A stretch of 64,000 bases of DNA from Lepraria neglecta. Its lineage: Eukaryota; Ascomycota; Lecanoromycetes; Lecanorales; Stereocaulaceae. Shown here piece after piece: positions 1 through 13,015 of the stretch; position 1 is the stretch's first letter; each line of letters begins with the position of its first letter. The stretch is from the NCBI GenBank assembly GCA_033220425.1, contig CM065651.1, forward strand, positions 930,001 through 994,000. The letters run 5' to 3'. A program made the translations under genes and the position numbers. The notes below the pieces were generated by a model. It made no database searches. It saw nothing but the letters and a program-made list of their open reading frames with translations, and was not told the DNA's origin.

Positions 1-3000
1 TTGTTATTATATACTAGCTATACTATTAGAAGCAGCGAAATCTAGTTATCTTACTTCTAGTTTATATAATACCTTAAGTATACTTCTATTATTTAATTGG
101 CACGCTCTATTTATCTATTAGTCTATAGATAATATACTATTAATATCCGAAGTTTCGTTCTAATTACTACTATTAGCGTTCTCTAGTAGTTAGATATAAA
201 TAATTTATCTCTATCGGATATTATTGATTTAGATATACTATAATCCCTTATTAGCTTATTAAGTAGTACGAAAGCTAGCTAATCTACTTTATAGATTTCT
301 TTGAATAGTATTATAATCGTATACTTAGTAAGTTTATCTATAATGACTATAATCGAGTTAAAGATATCCTATATAGCTAGATCTTTCGAAGGTAGTAGTT
401 TAACTATAAAGTCTATTATAATATCATCCTATAGTAATTCTAGTATAGAAGTAAACTATATTTATCCGTACTTGGCGTATCGTACCGCCTTATTCTACTA
501 GCACTTAATATATTCTTTAATATATTATTTAATACACGCTCGAAGCTTCGGCGCCGCGTATCCTCGTCCTAGGAGTTCTATCGTCTTAGATACTCTAGGG
601 TAACCTTATAAAGGGTTATCGTAGTAATCCCTAATTACTTCTTTAACGTATATATTAGGTAAGTAGGTTTTATCCTAGTATTTAAGTAATACTAAATCCT
701 ACTAATCCTTTTGTAGGTTTGTTGCGAATATATCGTTATCGTAGGCCTTTACGATCCTATTAGTTATATTAGGTCCTAATATATAAAGGGTCGCTGCTAA
801 TACCTAGTATAGTACTAGCGATCCGTCCGCTTCTTTCTTTAGAATTAGTTATTCTATAATATTCTTTTCTTCTATATAGTCTAATCGCCTACTAAGGGTA
901 TCTACTCGACTATTATCCTTTCCTAGGGTATAGATTATCTTAAACTTATATTGACCTAATAGTTCTAACTATCGAACCTATCTTCTATTTAACTCCTTTA
1001 TTATTATAAAGTTAAGGAGATTCTTATAATCCGTAAAGATAGTTAGATCTAAGTAGCTTTCCGCGTATACTCGCCAGTTCTATAATATATATACTACGGT
1101 AAGTAACTCTTTATTATATATATTATAGTTCTATTCTACTACTAATATCTTCCTTGAATAATAGGTAACTAGATACTATTTTTAGTCCTTTATTTAATAT
1201 AGGTATACTCTAATTATAAGATCTAAGGTATCTATTTCGATACGGGCCGGTACGTTGGCCTAAAAGGTATAGAGTACTAGTAGATCTATATATACTTTCT
1301 TTAGTATATCGAATGATTTCTATTAGTCTCTTCCCTATATAAATCTAATATCCTTTCTTATAATATCCGTTAATAGTAGTACTTTCTTCGAGTAGCCTTC
1401 GATGAATTTCCTATTAAAATTGGCAAATCCTAAGAAACTTTATACTACTTTGACGTCCTATAGTATAGGCTATTCAGCGATAGCCTTGATCTTTTCTAGG
1501 CTTATACTAATACCTTTTATACTAACTATAAATCCTAGAAATTCTACTAATTCCTTATAGAATTCGTACTTTTCTAGTTTAAGAAGAAGTTTCGCTTATA
1601 ATAGGTATCCGAGGATATCCTATATATACTCTATATATTCTTTCTTATTCTTAGAATAAATTAGTATATCGTCGAGGTACGCTATTGCTATTCGATCTAA
1701 GTATACTCGTATAACGTTATTAATAAGTACTTGGCAGGTTACTAGTACGTTGGTGAGTCTAAACGGTATTACTAGATACTTATAGTAGCTATATCTTGTT
1801 CGGAAGGTAGTTTTCTATTCCTCGCCTTCTTTTATTCGAATTAGATTATATATACCTCTAAGATCTAGTTTAGTAAATATCTTTACTTTCCTAAGCCGAT
1901 CCTATAGCTCTCCTATATTTGGCAATAGATATCTATTCTTAATAGTAATGTCGTTTAACTTTCGATAGTCGATATATAGTCTTAAGCTTCCGTTCCTCTT
2001 TAGTGTAAAGAGGATTAGATAATCTACTAGTAATTTGGATTCCTGAATAAATCCCTTTTTGAGGTTCTCGTCAATATACCCGCGAAGTACTTTAAGTTCC
2101 TTTTCTAATAATACGTAAATAGGTCTAAATATCGGCTATTTACTAGGTTCGAGTTCGATCTTATAATCCTATAGCTAGTACCTAGGTAATACTTCTATAT
2201 TCGTCTCTTCCTCGAATAAGTATATCTACTTACTATATTCTTAAGGGATAGAGGGTATATTAGTTCCTCCTATAACTCTTACTTTATTATCCCGCTAACC
2301 TTTACTAGTAACTATAGAGTTAGACTACCTTTTAGTATTGTCCTTATACGAAGCTAAGGTAATATATACCTCGACCGGTCTTCGGTTCGACTTCTTATCT
2401 ACTATTAAACGCTGCTAATATATAGGTATAATTCTAGTAATATTGCCGGATTAATCTATCTTGAGTACTCCTCGAGCCTAATCGATTATTAGGTTATACT
2501 TCTTTAACTAAGGTATTCCTAAAATTATATAATAGATAGCTATCCTAATAATATTAAAGGTAATCTCCTTATAGTAGCGCTGAATTATAATAGGTAACGA
2601 AAGTATCTCTTTATTTACCTTTTCTATTGATAGTATTAACCTATTAGCCATCTAGAGGTTATACTACTACGACTTCTTTCGAGTTAGTATTCTAGTCGTC
2701 TATACTAGATCTCGTGAGATGAAGTTTCTAGTAGCTCTAGAGTCTATTATCGTAACGGTCCGCTATCCGTTAACAATTACTAGTATCTTTATATATATAT
2801 CGTATTACGCGGAACACAGATATTATTTAGGGGTTAATATATTGATCTCCTTATAGCTACCCCTACTATAAGGGATTACTCTTTTCCCGCTTATAGGAGT
2901 AGGAACCCTACCTTTAACTTCGACTATATATACTTCTCGTAGTTATTATATAGATAGGCGTACTATTCTATTAAATAGTATTCTCTAGTATTTAGATTAT

Positions 3001-5040
3001 TATTTAATTTATAAATAACTCTCTTTAACTATTCTTTATTATATCCTAGGAAGTATTAGTATATTCTTTTCGTCGTGAGGTACTATAGATATCCGTTTTC
3101 CTTATATTCGTAGTAATAGCTATATCCGTAGGGTAGTATTCTTACTAGCCCCTTAGCTATATTCCTCGGCGTACTATACTATACGTAGTAAAGCGATATA
3201 TATTCTTCCTATAGTATACTCTTATAACCTTAGTAATTCCGATCTATCCGATAGTCTAGCTATATATATTCCTTAGAGCTTTCTTCTTCTTCCTTAGATA
3301 TAGTAGTTTTAGGTATTATCCTTCTTGGTAGTCGTATTTCTTCCTACTTAGCTTCTAATATACTAAGGGCTTCTTCCTACTCTAGATCTATTTTACTTTC
3401 TTTCTAATTCTACTTAGATTTTTCTTCTTAAGCCTTACTACTATCTTTAGTATTTAGGTCGTTCCTATATTATTCCCTAATATATATATTAAACTTCCTT
3501 ATAAAGTCGTTATCGCTGTTTTTAGATTCTTTATTAAGTTCTTCTTATATTATCCTATTATACTAGGAACTAATATCTTCTTTAACTTTATCCTATACTA
3601 GTAGAATCTCTTTAGACGTACCGTCTATATTGTCCTAGGTATATACTTTCTCTAGTATATTTAGCTACGGTTAATATACTATATTTTTTAACTTATAGTC
3701 TCTAGTAAAGTAGCCCGGTTTACTATAGCTATAATACTTTAGTATTTTCTTATTACCCCCTTACTACTTTTTATCCCTAGCTAGCCTAATAAAGGCCTAT
3801 TTACCTTTCTTCTCCGTGAAGTCTAGTTCTATTAGTACTAGTCTATAAGGGTCGCGTTCTTTGTATCCTAGGTAATAGCTCTTCGATTTAGCAAAAAAGC
3901 TCGAGCGTCCTATTCCGCCGACTCCTCTGTTATACCTTTTCTCTATAGTCCTTTTAAATAGCTTATCGTTAATTTCGATTACTTCCTTAATTAGTTTATT
4001 AAGGGTATCTAAGATAATCCCTAACCTTATAAGTTCGTCCTTAATATTATCCTTTAGACCTCTTCGGTATATAGTTATTAATATATTATCGTCCTAGTTA
4101 GTCTTCGCTATATACTATTGAAACTAAGTCGAATACTCTAATATAGACTTCTTCTAAGTTAAGTACTAGATAGTTTGTATTACTATATTGATTTTATTGG
4201 ACGGTCTAAATATACGGCGGATTTCGAGTCTAAATATAGCTATATTCTCTATCTACTACTTGATTTCCGTATTATCGTCGTCTTCTAGTTCTTCTATATA
4301 CTTCTTTAGGAACGAGTCAACCTATTTCTAGGCTCTTCTACGTAAGTAAGTAATAGCGAAGGTTAGATATCGCTGAGTAGGTATATAGTCTCCCTAGAAA
4401 GCCAGGTATAGACCAACCTAAGATAGCTATCCCTCGAGCTTATCTCTTTCTCTATAGTATAAGTTAGGCTAGGCTATCTTGATATATCTACTAGTTCCTT
4501 CGTTAACAGTCGAGCGTCTCTATTATTATTATCCGCTCCCTCCTAAGGAGCTTAGGGTATTAGCCCTGGGGTCTCTTGGTATAGTACTTATCCTTAAGGG
4601 TGCTCAAAGTGTTATAAACCACGTTGTGTACGGTAGTCGTAGTGTAGATTGATTCTTACTAGGATAGGGGTACAATAGAGCAAGAGTATAAAGTAGGCTT
4701 CAAGTGATACTAAGCGGGTCTGGTATATGATTAGATAATATATATTTAGTGCCTAGCCTAAGAGATCTATCGTATATAGTAGATACTAGATGAAAATAGA
4801 AGTAAGTTAAGCACGATGCTCCAAGTGGTAAGTAGTACTCCGTATATATAGATATATAAAAGTTCGCCAAGCCCTTCTTGAGCGCACTAATCGCACGGCG
4901 CTCATGATACTCATCGCTTAGCATGCCAAGCCTCAGGGTCTTGTCCGAGTCGTATACTGATTCGTCCGACTCAGTGCCAAGCCCGTTCGACAACGTTCGG
5001 CAACCATGCGTTCAAGACAGCACGGTTGTGGCTTGTAATA
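1..5040 (-). mobile_element. Ty3/gypsy chromovirus fossil, cut by window edge
   Basis: LTR retrotransposon read on the minus strand. From high to low coordinates it shows an LTR (4610-5040), a gag region with a zinc-knuckle remnant near 3.7 kb, an aspartic protease region near 2.7 kb, reverse transcriptase at about 1.5-2.1 kb (its YLDD site lies near 1.67 kb), RNase H near 1.0-1.3 kb, and integrase below about 0.75 kb. The second LTR lies beyond the left edge. The order of parts and the sequence match the plus-strand element at 49257-56583, so both belong to one family, although their LTRs have diverged. It is heavily RIP-mutated with dozens of breaks, clearly an old dead copy. The family call is firm; the clade is an inference from the sister copy, which keeps a chromodomain. 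Confidence 0.88.
4610..5040 (-). repeat. LTR of the left chromovirus
   Basis: On the plus strand it begins TGTTATAA and ends TTGTAATA, that is TG...CA ends with a RIP change at one end. The DNA just inside the element (a CTTTGAG... start on the minus strand) is the same as just inside the 5' LTR at 49762, which fixes the inner border. The outer border at 5040 is set by the TGTTAC-like end. The part from about 4870 to 5040 still has many CpA and TpG, unlike the rest of the element. Confidence 0.72.
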
Positions 5041-5360
5041 CCGGATTGCTCATTCGCATATGGCGATATGGCGATATGTTGCCTATTCGTTCCGGGGGTA
5101 TTCCAATGGCTTCCGGGGGCGAAAAGTGTCCTAGAACCATCCAAACTATATAAAGCTTCAAAGATCATTTCTGCATCCTAGAGCTATCTAAATAGCTAGC
5201 TCTTATATATACCAAAATCGTTACTATTATACAAGTTATAGATAAGCTTATAATTCAATACTATAGATAGATTACTTTCTAATTTCGCTTATAAAATAAG
5301 CGAGATATATCCGTTTTACGATAATCTTCTATGAAGATTACGGGCACTCACTTGTAAATA
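5041..5360. other. Spacer with partial copy of the monomer repeat end
   Basis: There is no gene here. 5041-5170 keeps moderate GC and a short run of near-identical ATATGGCG units. 5270-5354 on the minus strand matches the first 85 bases of the repeat found at 15603 and 19867, including its short hairpin (GTAATCTTC and GAAGATTAC arms). After that the match fades, so this is a truncated or diverged copy lying against the hAT fossil. Confidence 0.5.
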
Positions 5361-7330
5361 ATATATTAAAATACCTAAAAGATAAATATTAGTATAATCT
5401 AGTTACTGGCGGAGTGGCGAAGAAACGTTAATTAGATAGCTCTACTATTAATATAGCTTTTCGGTATAGAGCCGAAGCTAATATTACTATAGAATAGCAA
5501 AGAAGAGAAGACCTTCTAGCTACTAGGCTTAATTAGGCGACTCTAGAGTATCTCTATATATAGTAGATTATTAAATATAACCTTCCTTTTAACCAGGTAA
5601 CTCTTAAGCCTTTCTAAGCCTTTCTAGAATATATTAGTCTACTAGCTAATAAGATACTTCCTAGCGCGGGTATAACTATAAAGAAATACGCCTTCGAGCT
5701 CTTCGCTGAAGAGAAGCGCTACCTATACTATATTATACTTTCTATAGTATTAGATATATATATTACCTACGATATATAGACGTCTCCTAATTATCTCGGG
5801 ATTTTTATAATAGTTACCTATTTTATAGCGGAAAGCCTTAAAAGATAAGAGATTATACTCGCTATAAAAGAGATTTAAGGAGAATACTCTAGAGAGAATC
5901 AAGCTACTATCCTTCTATAAATTCTTAGAGACTATAGGGTTATTAGATAACTAGGCTATTTCGTTATAGATAACGCCTATTTAAATAATACCTTAACAAG
6001 AATTATTTCGGAGGCTCTTTCAAAGAATTACGGTATTAACTATAATCCTTATTAATATCGCTTGCGCTATTTAGGCTATATTATTAATCTCTTAGTACAA
6101 ACCTTCTTATTTAGTAAAGTAGTAGATAACTACAAATACCCGAAGGAGACTTATATATCTCCTTTAGATAAGTAGCTTAAGTAATAGTAATAACTTAGTC
6201 CTCTCGGCAAGCTATATAATATTAATATATATATTATAGAAAGTACTTAGCGTATCTAGTACTTCAAAGTAATTAGTAGTAGTATTATACCTTACCGAGA
6301 TAATAGAATACGCTAGAATTCTTAGTACGAGATATTAGACTAGGCTATTTAGAAGATAAAGCTTATAATCCTTTAGCTTATAAGTAAGGAAGAGGTACTA
6401 TTAAAAGATTAACTCTCTATAGATAACTAGAAGATACTACTATAAATTCGAGACTTTCTATAGTACTTTTATAAGGTAACTAAAGAGTTAGAAGGTCGAT
6501 AAGTAATACTAGATAATATACTTCTATTAATAGACTATATACTGGAGTACTTTAAGGAAGCTTCTACTATATTTACTAATTATAATATATTTAGATAATT
6601 AGTCCAAGCTGGCTATACGAAGATATTGAAATACTAGAACCGAATAGAGAGATCTCCCGTTTATATAGCTATAATCATCCTGAATCCCTGCGTTAAATAG
6701 ACGTATTTCAATAAATAGAATACTAAATAGCGACTAACTATAAAGGATAACCTCAGGGCTTTTTAGGAGACTATCTATCGCTTATCTATAGGATTGCTAG
6801 TATATCCTTCCGTAGCCCCGGAGCTAGTTAGCGCTCTTAAAAAGTAGAAGGTAAATATAGAAGGAGGTACTTAGACTACTAGAGACGAATTAGAATAATA
6901 TTTGAGTAAGCTACTACTAATAGGCAGCGATAATATATTAGTAATCGAATAGTAGCTACTTTTAGAACAGCGCCAGCGACTTCTACTACTATCTAAGATA
7001 GTAATCGATATCTACTCGATCCCTCCTATATCCGTCGAGCCTAAGAGAGTCTTCTCTAGTACTAAATATATAATTATCGACTAAAGATATAGCCTGAAGA
7101 TCGAGGCTATTAAGCTATTGGAGTGCCTAAAGTCTTAGTTCTATATCGAGATCTTTACTTAAGAAGATCTATATAGTATTATCGTAATATAGGAAAGAGG
7201 TAGAGACTATATACGCGATAGCGATAGTAAGCCCTAAGCTTATAGAGAGATAGACTATACCTAGTATAGTATACCTGAGGGCAGTTAGCATATCTGAGAC
7301 TGACGCTAAGCTACTATTCGCTAGCGTAGT
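5360..7330 (+). mobile_element. hAT-superfamily DNA transposon, RIP-dead
   Basis: Plus-strand transposase remnant. The middle reads as a hAT DDE region (TSPNYLGIF near 5.78 kb; VIDNAYLNNTLTRI near 5.97 kb). The C-terminal dimerisation domain is clear at 7010-7145, with the family's S-x-E-x-x-R-V-F-S core (here SVEPKRVFSS), a degraded ISDxR motif and ECLKSW, whose final Trp codon is now TAG. Stops occur along its length, nearly all at former TGG or CAG/CAA codons as expected from RIP. Neither terminal inverted repeats nor an 8-bp target duplication could be placed, so the borders are approximate. The family call rests on the dimerisation motif and is firm. Confidence 0.85.
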
Positions 7331-8194
7331 ATATATATATTAACTCGGAAAAGTGTTGTAATCGCATATTGGAAGCTTTAGGGGTCGAGCTCGGTTCTGC
7401 GCTATATTACAATTTTTCTCAGGGCGACGATATACTATTCTGAATTGATCTATATACAAGCCTAATACACGCCGGTGTTTTTTAGGATGCTTATGGACCC
7501 CCTAGGGTGTTTCTATATACTTATTTTATAGTGTCGTTATCGCTAACCTAGTCGGCGGTGTTGGCAAATACACCGCATTTTTGACTCTAACTACTCAGCT
7601 CCTTTCCGATGCCCCTGCACTTAAACTGTCTAGACTATTAGTCGATTACTGGTTTTAAACAGTTGGACCGTCTGACTTTCAAACTGGACTGCGGACTGCT
7701 TGCTAAGTAGTCCGCAGTCCAGTTTACCTTTCAAACTGGACGGTTTGGACCATTAACAGCCTTGGGTTTTCAGGCTATAGTGCTAACGATCACAATATCC
7801 ACAATTTCCCCCGGTCCTTTGAAATACACACGGTGGAGTCCTTGTCAGACTTATCATCCCGATCACTCAAAGTCGTAGTCTTCGCGAAAATCCATCGTAG
7901 GGCTACCCTATCCCATATGCTTTAATCTACCCGTTGGGGTTAGCGCGTCTAAAGACGCCCCGTCAACGTTTTGAGGGTTCCACAAATGTGGCCCATGTTT
8001 CAAAAAAACAGCATCCACTCTTCGCCAAACATGGAGAAAAACTACGCTCGTGCATTGGGTTTGTGAAACTATCTACGCTGATCTTACAGGACCTTCCTCC
8101 TGGTTTCTGCGGATTTCGTTCTTAGAAATAATCGTCATGTATGCATGGGAGTTCATCCACCTCATTCGTCTCACCCAACAGCTCCCAATACCGC
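7330..8194. other. Intergenic DNA at the edge of the gene island
   Basis: Composition changes here from RIPed to ordinary. No convincing gene is seen; open frames are short and lack family features. It holds the hairpin at 7681-7725 and the 3' flank of the RdRP gene. Confidence 0.6.
7681..7725. repeat. Perfect inverted repeat (17-bp arms, 11-nt loop)
   Basis: AAACTGGACTGCGGACT at 7681-7697 is exactly complementary to 7709-7725, with an 11-nt loop. Further copies of TTTCAAACTGGAC lie at 7677 and 7730, so the hairpin sits in a small cluster of related short repeats. It might be the core of a small MITE or a structured terminator. No function is assigned. Confidence 0.75.
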
Positions 8195-11100
8195 TCAGAG
8201 CGGAAATTGCAACCCCAAGCTCTTTTGGAGCCTCTCCACTTCCCCCAAGCAAACAGCAGCGGCAATATACCGAAAACTCTCCAGCTTTCTCCTCGCTCTC
8301 TCCCGCGTATTCCCCGCTTCCTCCACCGCAACGGCCAAGCATGCAATGGACCTTTCTAGCGCCTCGTCCTTTCCGCCCTCCTCTTGTGAACCCTTGACTA
8401 TGCAATCGACAGTGAAGGCGACGTCACGCTCAAAAGTCTCTTTCATATCCATCGACATCTCGCGGAGGCGATGGTTTCGGACACCCCCGCTCTTGCCGAG
8501 CAGGGTGCCGACGAAGACTTCGAGCTCGCTGATAAGATGCGCGGGGTTAGTGCTGTATTGGTAGATGGTGTTGAGAAGTTGCGTTTCGTAGCTAGCACGT
8601 GGTTAGCCTGCCCTTCGGCTGAAAAGGAACGAGGTAGGGGAGAAGGCGAGGAAGTACTTACGCCTCTTTGATCTCGTGCGCCCATTCACGATAATGGTCC
8701 CACTGTATGAGGCGCGTCTGGCTCTGAACGTAAGCCCATAGCCGGTGGATCAGCGTCTGGTCGAAACTATCGGTGGCTTCTAACTCTCGGGCTCGTCTCT
8801 GTAGTTTAGCAAGGAAGTTCTTTTCATCGATGGCGCGATAGAGTTTGCCCAGAACCTTTTCACTTTCGTAGTAGCGGTAGCTTTTGGTATCTGGGTCGAG
8901 AGCGCTTACAGGTTCTTCGTCTTCTTCAGCAAGACTGCGCGGCGACTTCTCTTCGAGGACCCAGGTGCCTTTCTCGACGGTCACTCGGGGACTAGGAGCC
9001 ATAAAGTCAGGTCGGCATAGATCGTACTTTGGACATTTTTTCATGTCGACCTGTAGACATCGTTAAAGATTGCTCTATTGAAGCAAGAATGCTACACACT
9101 GGGATTCCGGTCTTGGAAAAATCCACTGCAGTCGAATGCATTGCAGCCAAGGTGATACAATCTGGGTGCCGGGTTCCTCCATCGCTGCGATCTGCCAGTT
9201 GCGTATGAATAGTAGCAATCCTCCCCAGCTGATCGTTCTCCATGAAGTCGATGAAGAAATCAGTCATGTCCTTTCTCGTGACCAGCCTGCCTATGTCCTT
9301 TGGGGCTACTCTCGGATAATCTGCCGGTTCGACAACACGTGGAGGTAGCAGACGGGGATCATAAATCACACTGTAGGTGTCCCCATCAAGGTCACCACCG
9401 CTCAATTGACTTGGGAAATCTCGCTGGCCCTGTTGACTGAACACGATGCAGTTGTGCAGAGCATTGAGTGGAGATTCACCGGGAACGTCGACTGCGTTGG
9501 CGACTTGTATGTCTCCTGGATGCAATGCCGGCGCCCGAGTGATTGTGACTTTGCTGATGATAACCTCTTTATCAGTGCGGCAGTAGATTTCACCCTCAGC
9601 AAGAGTGTCCGTCTCGTCCATGATGCCGTAAAGCGTTACACCTTGCTCCACGAAGATGCGAGAACGGTGCTTCAGCTCCCGAAGTTGTGACAGTACGGCC
9701 AGCTCGACTATTCCTCGAAGGAAAGGGTCCTCCAGGAATTCAAATCCTATGTAGTAGAGCTTCCGAATGAGCCAAGGCACTCGGGCTGATTTGCCAACGA
9801 GTTCGCGCTCCAAAAAGCTTGCGGCGTTGACCGCAGAAAGTGTGGTGCGACGGAGCCGCTCCACGGCAGCGTTCTGCAGCTCCATAAACACGCTAGGGTC
9901 AACTCCCAGGTCTTCCATGATTTTGATGTATTGGCGATTGAGATACATTGGAAGTGGTCGTGAGGCCGACCCACAGATTTCGATATCCGACGCGTTCGAG
10001 CCCGTAAACTTGATCATCGATCGGCGAAGCAACAAGGCCTGGCCTTCGAGCCTCGTGTCGAGAGAGATCATTCCCTTCGCTCCTGCACAACAGAAGGTCA
10101 GTATCGAGTCCTCCATCACTGTCTCTCAAGAGGAAAGGATTGGGCCGCTTCCTCGGAGGCGAGAGACGGGTCATGCTCGATCATAAAAGGTTTCATGGCT
10201 GGTTTGAAGGTACGGATGCAGTCACGTACCTGCGAATCTGATCTGATATAACGTCGGCTTCGACTTTCTCGCAGGAGCATATTCTCTCCAGAGCATGGCC
10301 AGAGTCTCCGCCGAGATTGTTCCTACGCCATCGGAAAAGACCCTTCGATTTCTCTCGACGTCCGGGATCTCGTCGACAGTCGCTAGAGATATTCTCACGG
10401 CTCCGTCGGTGTTAGAAAAAGCCTGGCCGATTCTCGCAGCACATTTTGCCGGAGATCGAATCGCAGAGAAATTACCGAGGTTGGTAATAACGGCTGTTGC
10501 ATTCAGCAGCACGCCGTTGTGCTCAAAAGGAGCCATGAACCAGCAAGTCTGGTCCCGTAATGACGAATGCGAAAAGCCAAGGAACACGAAGCGACGACCT
10601 GCTATGGAAATGACTCCGTCAAGTATGTTTTTGAACCTCGAATGGAAAATCTCCTCGAGGGACACAAAACGGTCGAAGGTCATTCGCTCTCCGTCTTCAT
10701 CCGAGAAGGTGACACGGATGAAATGGTCTGCATGTTCGGAATACGCCCGTAACACTCGATTTTTCGTCTCCGGTTCCGGTCCTTCGAGGTAGACGCCGGC
10801 CGGCGTTACCAATGCCTTGTGAACAAGACCGATGTGTGGGTGTTGCTTCGTAACGCTAAAGTTGTGAGACAGCTCTCGTGTGCTGGCCTTCTCGTTTTCT
10901 CTGAGGAGCTTTCCTATACGTTCTATGGCAAACACTTTGCCGTCGACGTCGGGGCCCGCAAATGGGAGTTGTCTAGACAGTTTTCGAAGAGCCTCAGCAG
11001 CTGTGAAGCCGCCCGAATGATGGAAAACCTGCAAGATATGGGGTAGTAGCTCGAGCACCCGAGCAGGAGTCAGATAACCATTCTGAGCAAGTCTCTGCAC

Positions 11101-12084
11101 CTGAAACTTGAGACCGAAAGTGAACGAGTTATATCGATTGCACAGGGCCGAAATGAGCAGATCCATTTCTGTCGCATACAATGACCTAGGCGCAACGACA
11201 GAAGTAGGCCACGGGATACTTGGCGGCATCTCCCAGCGTTTTCGAAGTAGCAGGCCAATGGAACGGATTTTGCTAGGGTCCGAAATCAATGCTCGGTACA
11301 CAAAACAACTGCTTATGATACGCTCATGAGGTCCACCAAGGCTTGCCACTCTTCTCCTTTTAGGTTTGGCTTGCGCTTTCGGATATAATCCTAGAGCATC
11401 AAAACAAGATTCAATGGAGTCCGGATCGCTTGTAGACTGCTGATAGACTCTCGGAGCTTCAGACAGAGTAATGGTAAGTGAAGGGTCTTGGAAGCTTCCG
11501 GTTGTAATGGACTGGACGCTTGAATAGGGAACATCGAGTCGGTACGTCACGGGGGCAGTACTGTCAGAACGAGCCATTAACGCCAGGTTCTTCTTCCCGA
11601 ACATGATGGAACCCATTCTTCGGTCTATAACCTGAGAGACGAAGACTAGGTCGGATGTTTGGTAGTCCCAGAAACCACATCGAACCCAGGTATACTTGAA
11701 TTCACGGTCAACCTGCTCCGCGGAACCACCGGCTGATGCCTTGGTACGGGCCTGATTCCCTTTGTCCTTTGCCTCTTTGCGTAAGATCTGCAGTAACATC
11801 TTATCGGGCTTGAATTTGCTCGGGGAGCAGAAAAGATCTCTGTCCATGTATTTCAGTGCCTGTGCCCTTATACGTATGTTACCTTTCTGGGAGGCTGATT
11901 CGTAGATGTCGAGGAAGCGCTGGGCTTTCTCGGCATCTAGCACCGTCAGTATAGCACATCCTCGCGATTTCAGCTTCTGACAAGAGAAATCGTCAATGCT
12001 GAAGGGTCGGAACTGCTCGTGAAAAAATATCTCCAGATTTCTGTTACTGGCCTGGTCTGGTATGTTTCGCACAAAGATGTCCAT
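8195..12084 (-). CDS. RNA-dependent RNA polymerase (RNA-silencing type), 4 exons
   Basis: Cellular RdRP of the QDE-1/SAD-1 family, which copies single-stranded RNA into dsRNA for Dicer in quelling or meiotic silencing. Exons are 12084-10230, 10082-9100, 9050-8662 and 8591-8195, with introns of 147, 49 and 70 nt (donors GTACGT, GTGTGT, GTAAGT; acceptors CAG, CAG, TAG; a GCTAAC branch site in the last). Spliced length is 3624 nt, 1207 residues, with no internal stop. Residues 1-75 look like an RRM (IFVRNIP start, GCAILTV strand). The polymerase core has FSDGVGTIS at about 583-591, GAKGM across the exon 1/2 join, and the catalytic DLDGD at 849-853; DFSKTGIPVDMKK spans the exon 2/3 join. The first ATG of the frame (12084) is chosen; an upstream in-frame GTG is not needed. 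It lies on unRIPed DNA between dead transposons. Whether it is a QDE-1, SAD-1 or RRP-3 type cannot be settled by eye. Confidence 0.95.
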
Positions 12085-13015
12085 GATAGACACCGTTCTA
12101 ACTCTGCGTGCCCGACTCACTGTGCTTTTGATGGGGAGTCTCCCTTAACTTCTTTTAGAATGCAGCCGTGAACAAATTAAGCTAGGTGGGGCAGTGCGGG
12201 GCAAACCGGGAGATTTAAATACGGCTTGACCCTCATTGGCTAGTGTCAGCTCATCCTAAGTGTTCGTTAACCCCAGGAGAATTCTCCTGGGACAAACCCC
12301 CTAGGAGAGCCCGAATTAGGAGGTAGCGGCCCCATACACCGTGCTAAGTCAAGAGAGGTGCCAGAATTGGAACAGTGATGACTCCCAGGAGGCTCTGGCT
12401 GGGATAGCGTGGGATCGAAGGAATCCTACGCTTAAAACCTAGCTTGGGAGATTGAGCCCAGGTGCAGATGCTTCGGAGGACGAATAAGCAACGTATCGAC
12501 TGTTAAATGTATTGAAGGCTCCGACCGTCTTCAACAGTCTTTACCAGACTCTTCTATCTAACAGATTCGTATTGCTTATTGGACACGCTGAAGTGCTTGG
12601 ACTGGTGGCTTTTTCTTATCAGTGCTGTGGTCTGAGATCAGGCCCTACTCAAGTGATACCTGTAATAACGAGAAAAGAGGCTTCTGTTTTGTGAACTAGG
12701 ATAGCAGGCATTACTCTATCAGTACCAAGGTAAGGTATACGATATATTTACGTAGACAATACTTTACGACGATTTAGAAACCGAGATCCTAGTACTCGCG
12801 AATGCTATCTTTATATCTCTAGATGATTTGGTTATGTGAAAAGCTTACGGTGGAGATAATCTATATACAATCTAGAACGCATTTCCTAACTCCCAGTAGC
12901 GCTCTAAAGGTCGTATAAATATATATGTCTTCTCTAGATGTTATGGTATCCACGGCCGCAATATCTAAGGTTTTATATCCCTCTCAATTTCGGTAAGCGC
13001 TATCCCTTCCAAACC
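12085..13015. other. RdRP upstream region and intergenic DNA
   Basis: There is no gene. It contains a TATA-like ATTTAAAT about 130 bp upstream of the RdRP start, the 20-bp palindrome at 12272-12291, and several AGGAG/CTCCT repeats up to about 12.4 kb. From about 12.7 kb to the CorA-like gene the sequence is AT-richer and partly RIP-like. Confidence 0.5.
12272..12291. promoter_or_regulatory. Perfect 20-bp palindrome upstream of the RdRP gene
   Basis: CCCAGGAGAATTCTCCTGGG is self-complementary over its whole length and lies about 190 bp upstream of the RdRP ATG. Half-site-like copies (CCTAGGAGAG, CCCAGGAGGC) follow within 100 bp. It could be a dimeric transcription-factor site. The regulatory role is inference only. 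Confidence 0.35.

Noticed and set aside
301-501. Plus-strand open frame of 66 codons, with a near copy on the minus strand at 53816-54016.
   Set aside because: Both are antisense to the integrase regions of the two chromovirus copies; the likeness only reflects the shared element.
8050-8564. Several overlapping open frames on the plus strand (72-139 codons).
   Set aside because: They are antisense to exon 4 of the RdRP gene, which has domain continuity, splice signals and a matching reading frame; the plus-strand frames have no family features.
8884-11329. Plus-strand open frames across the RdRP gene, including one of 165 codons at 10295.
   Set aside because: They are shadows of the minus-strand RdRP exons in GC-balanced DNA.
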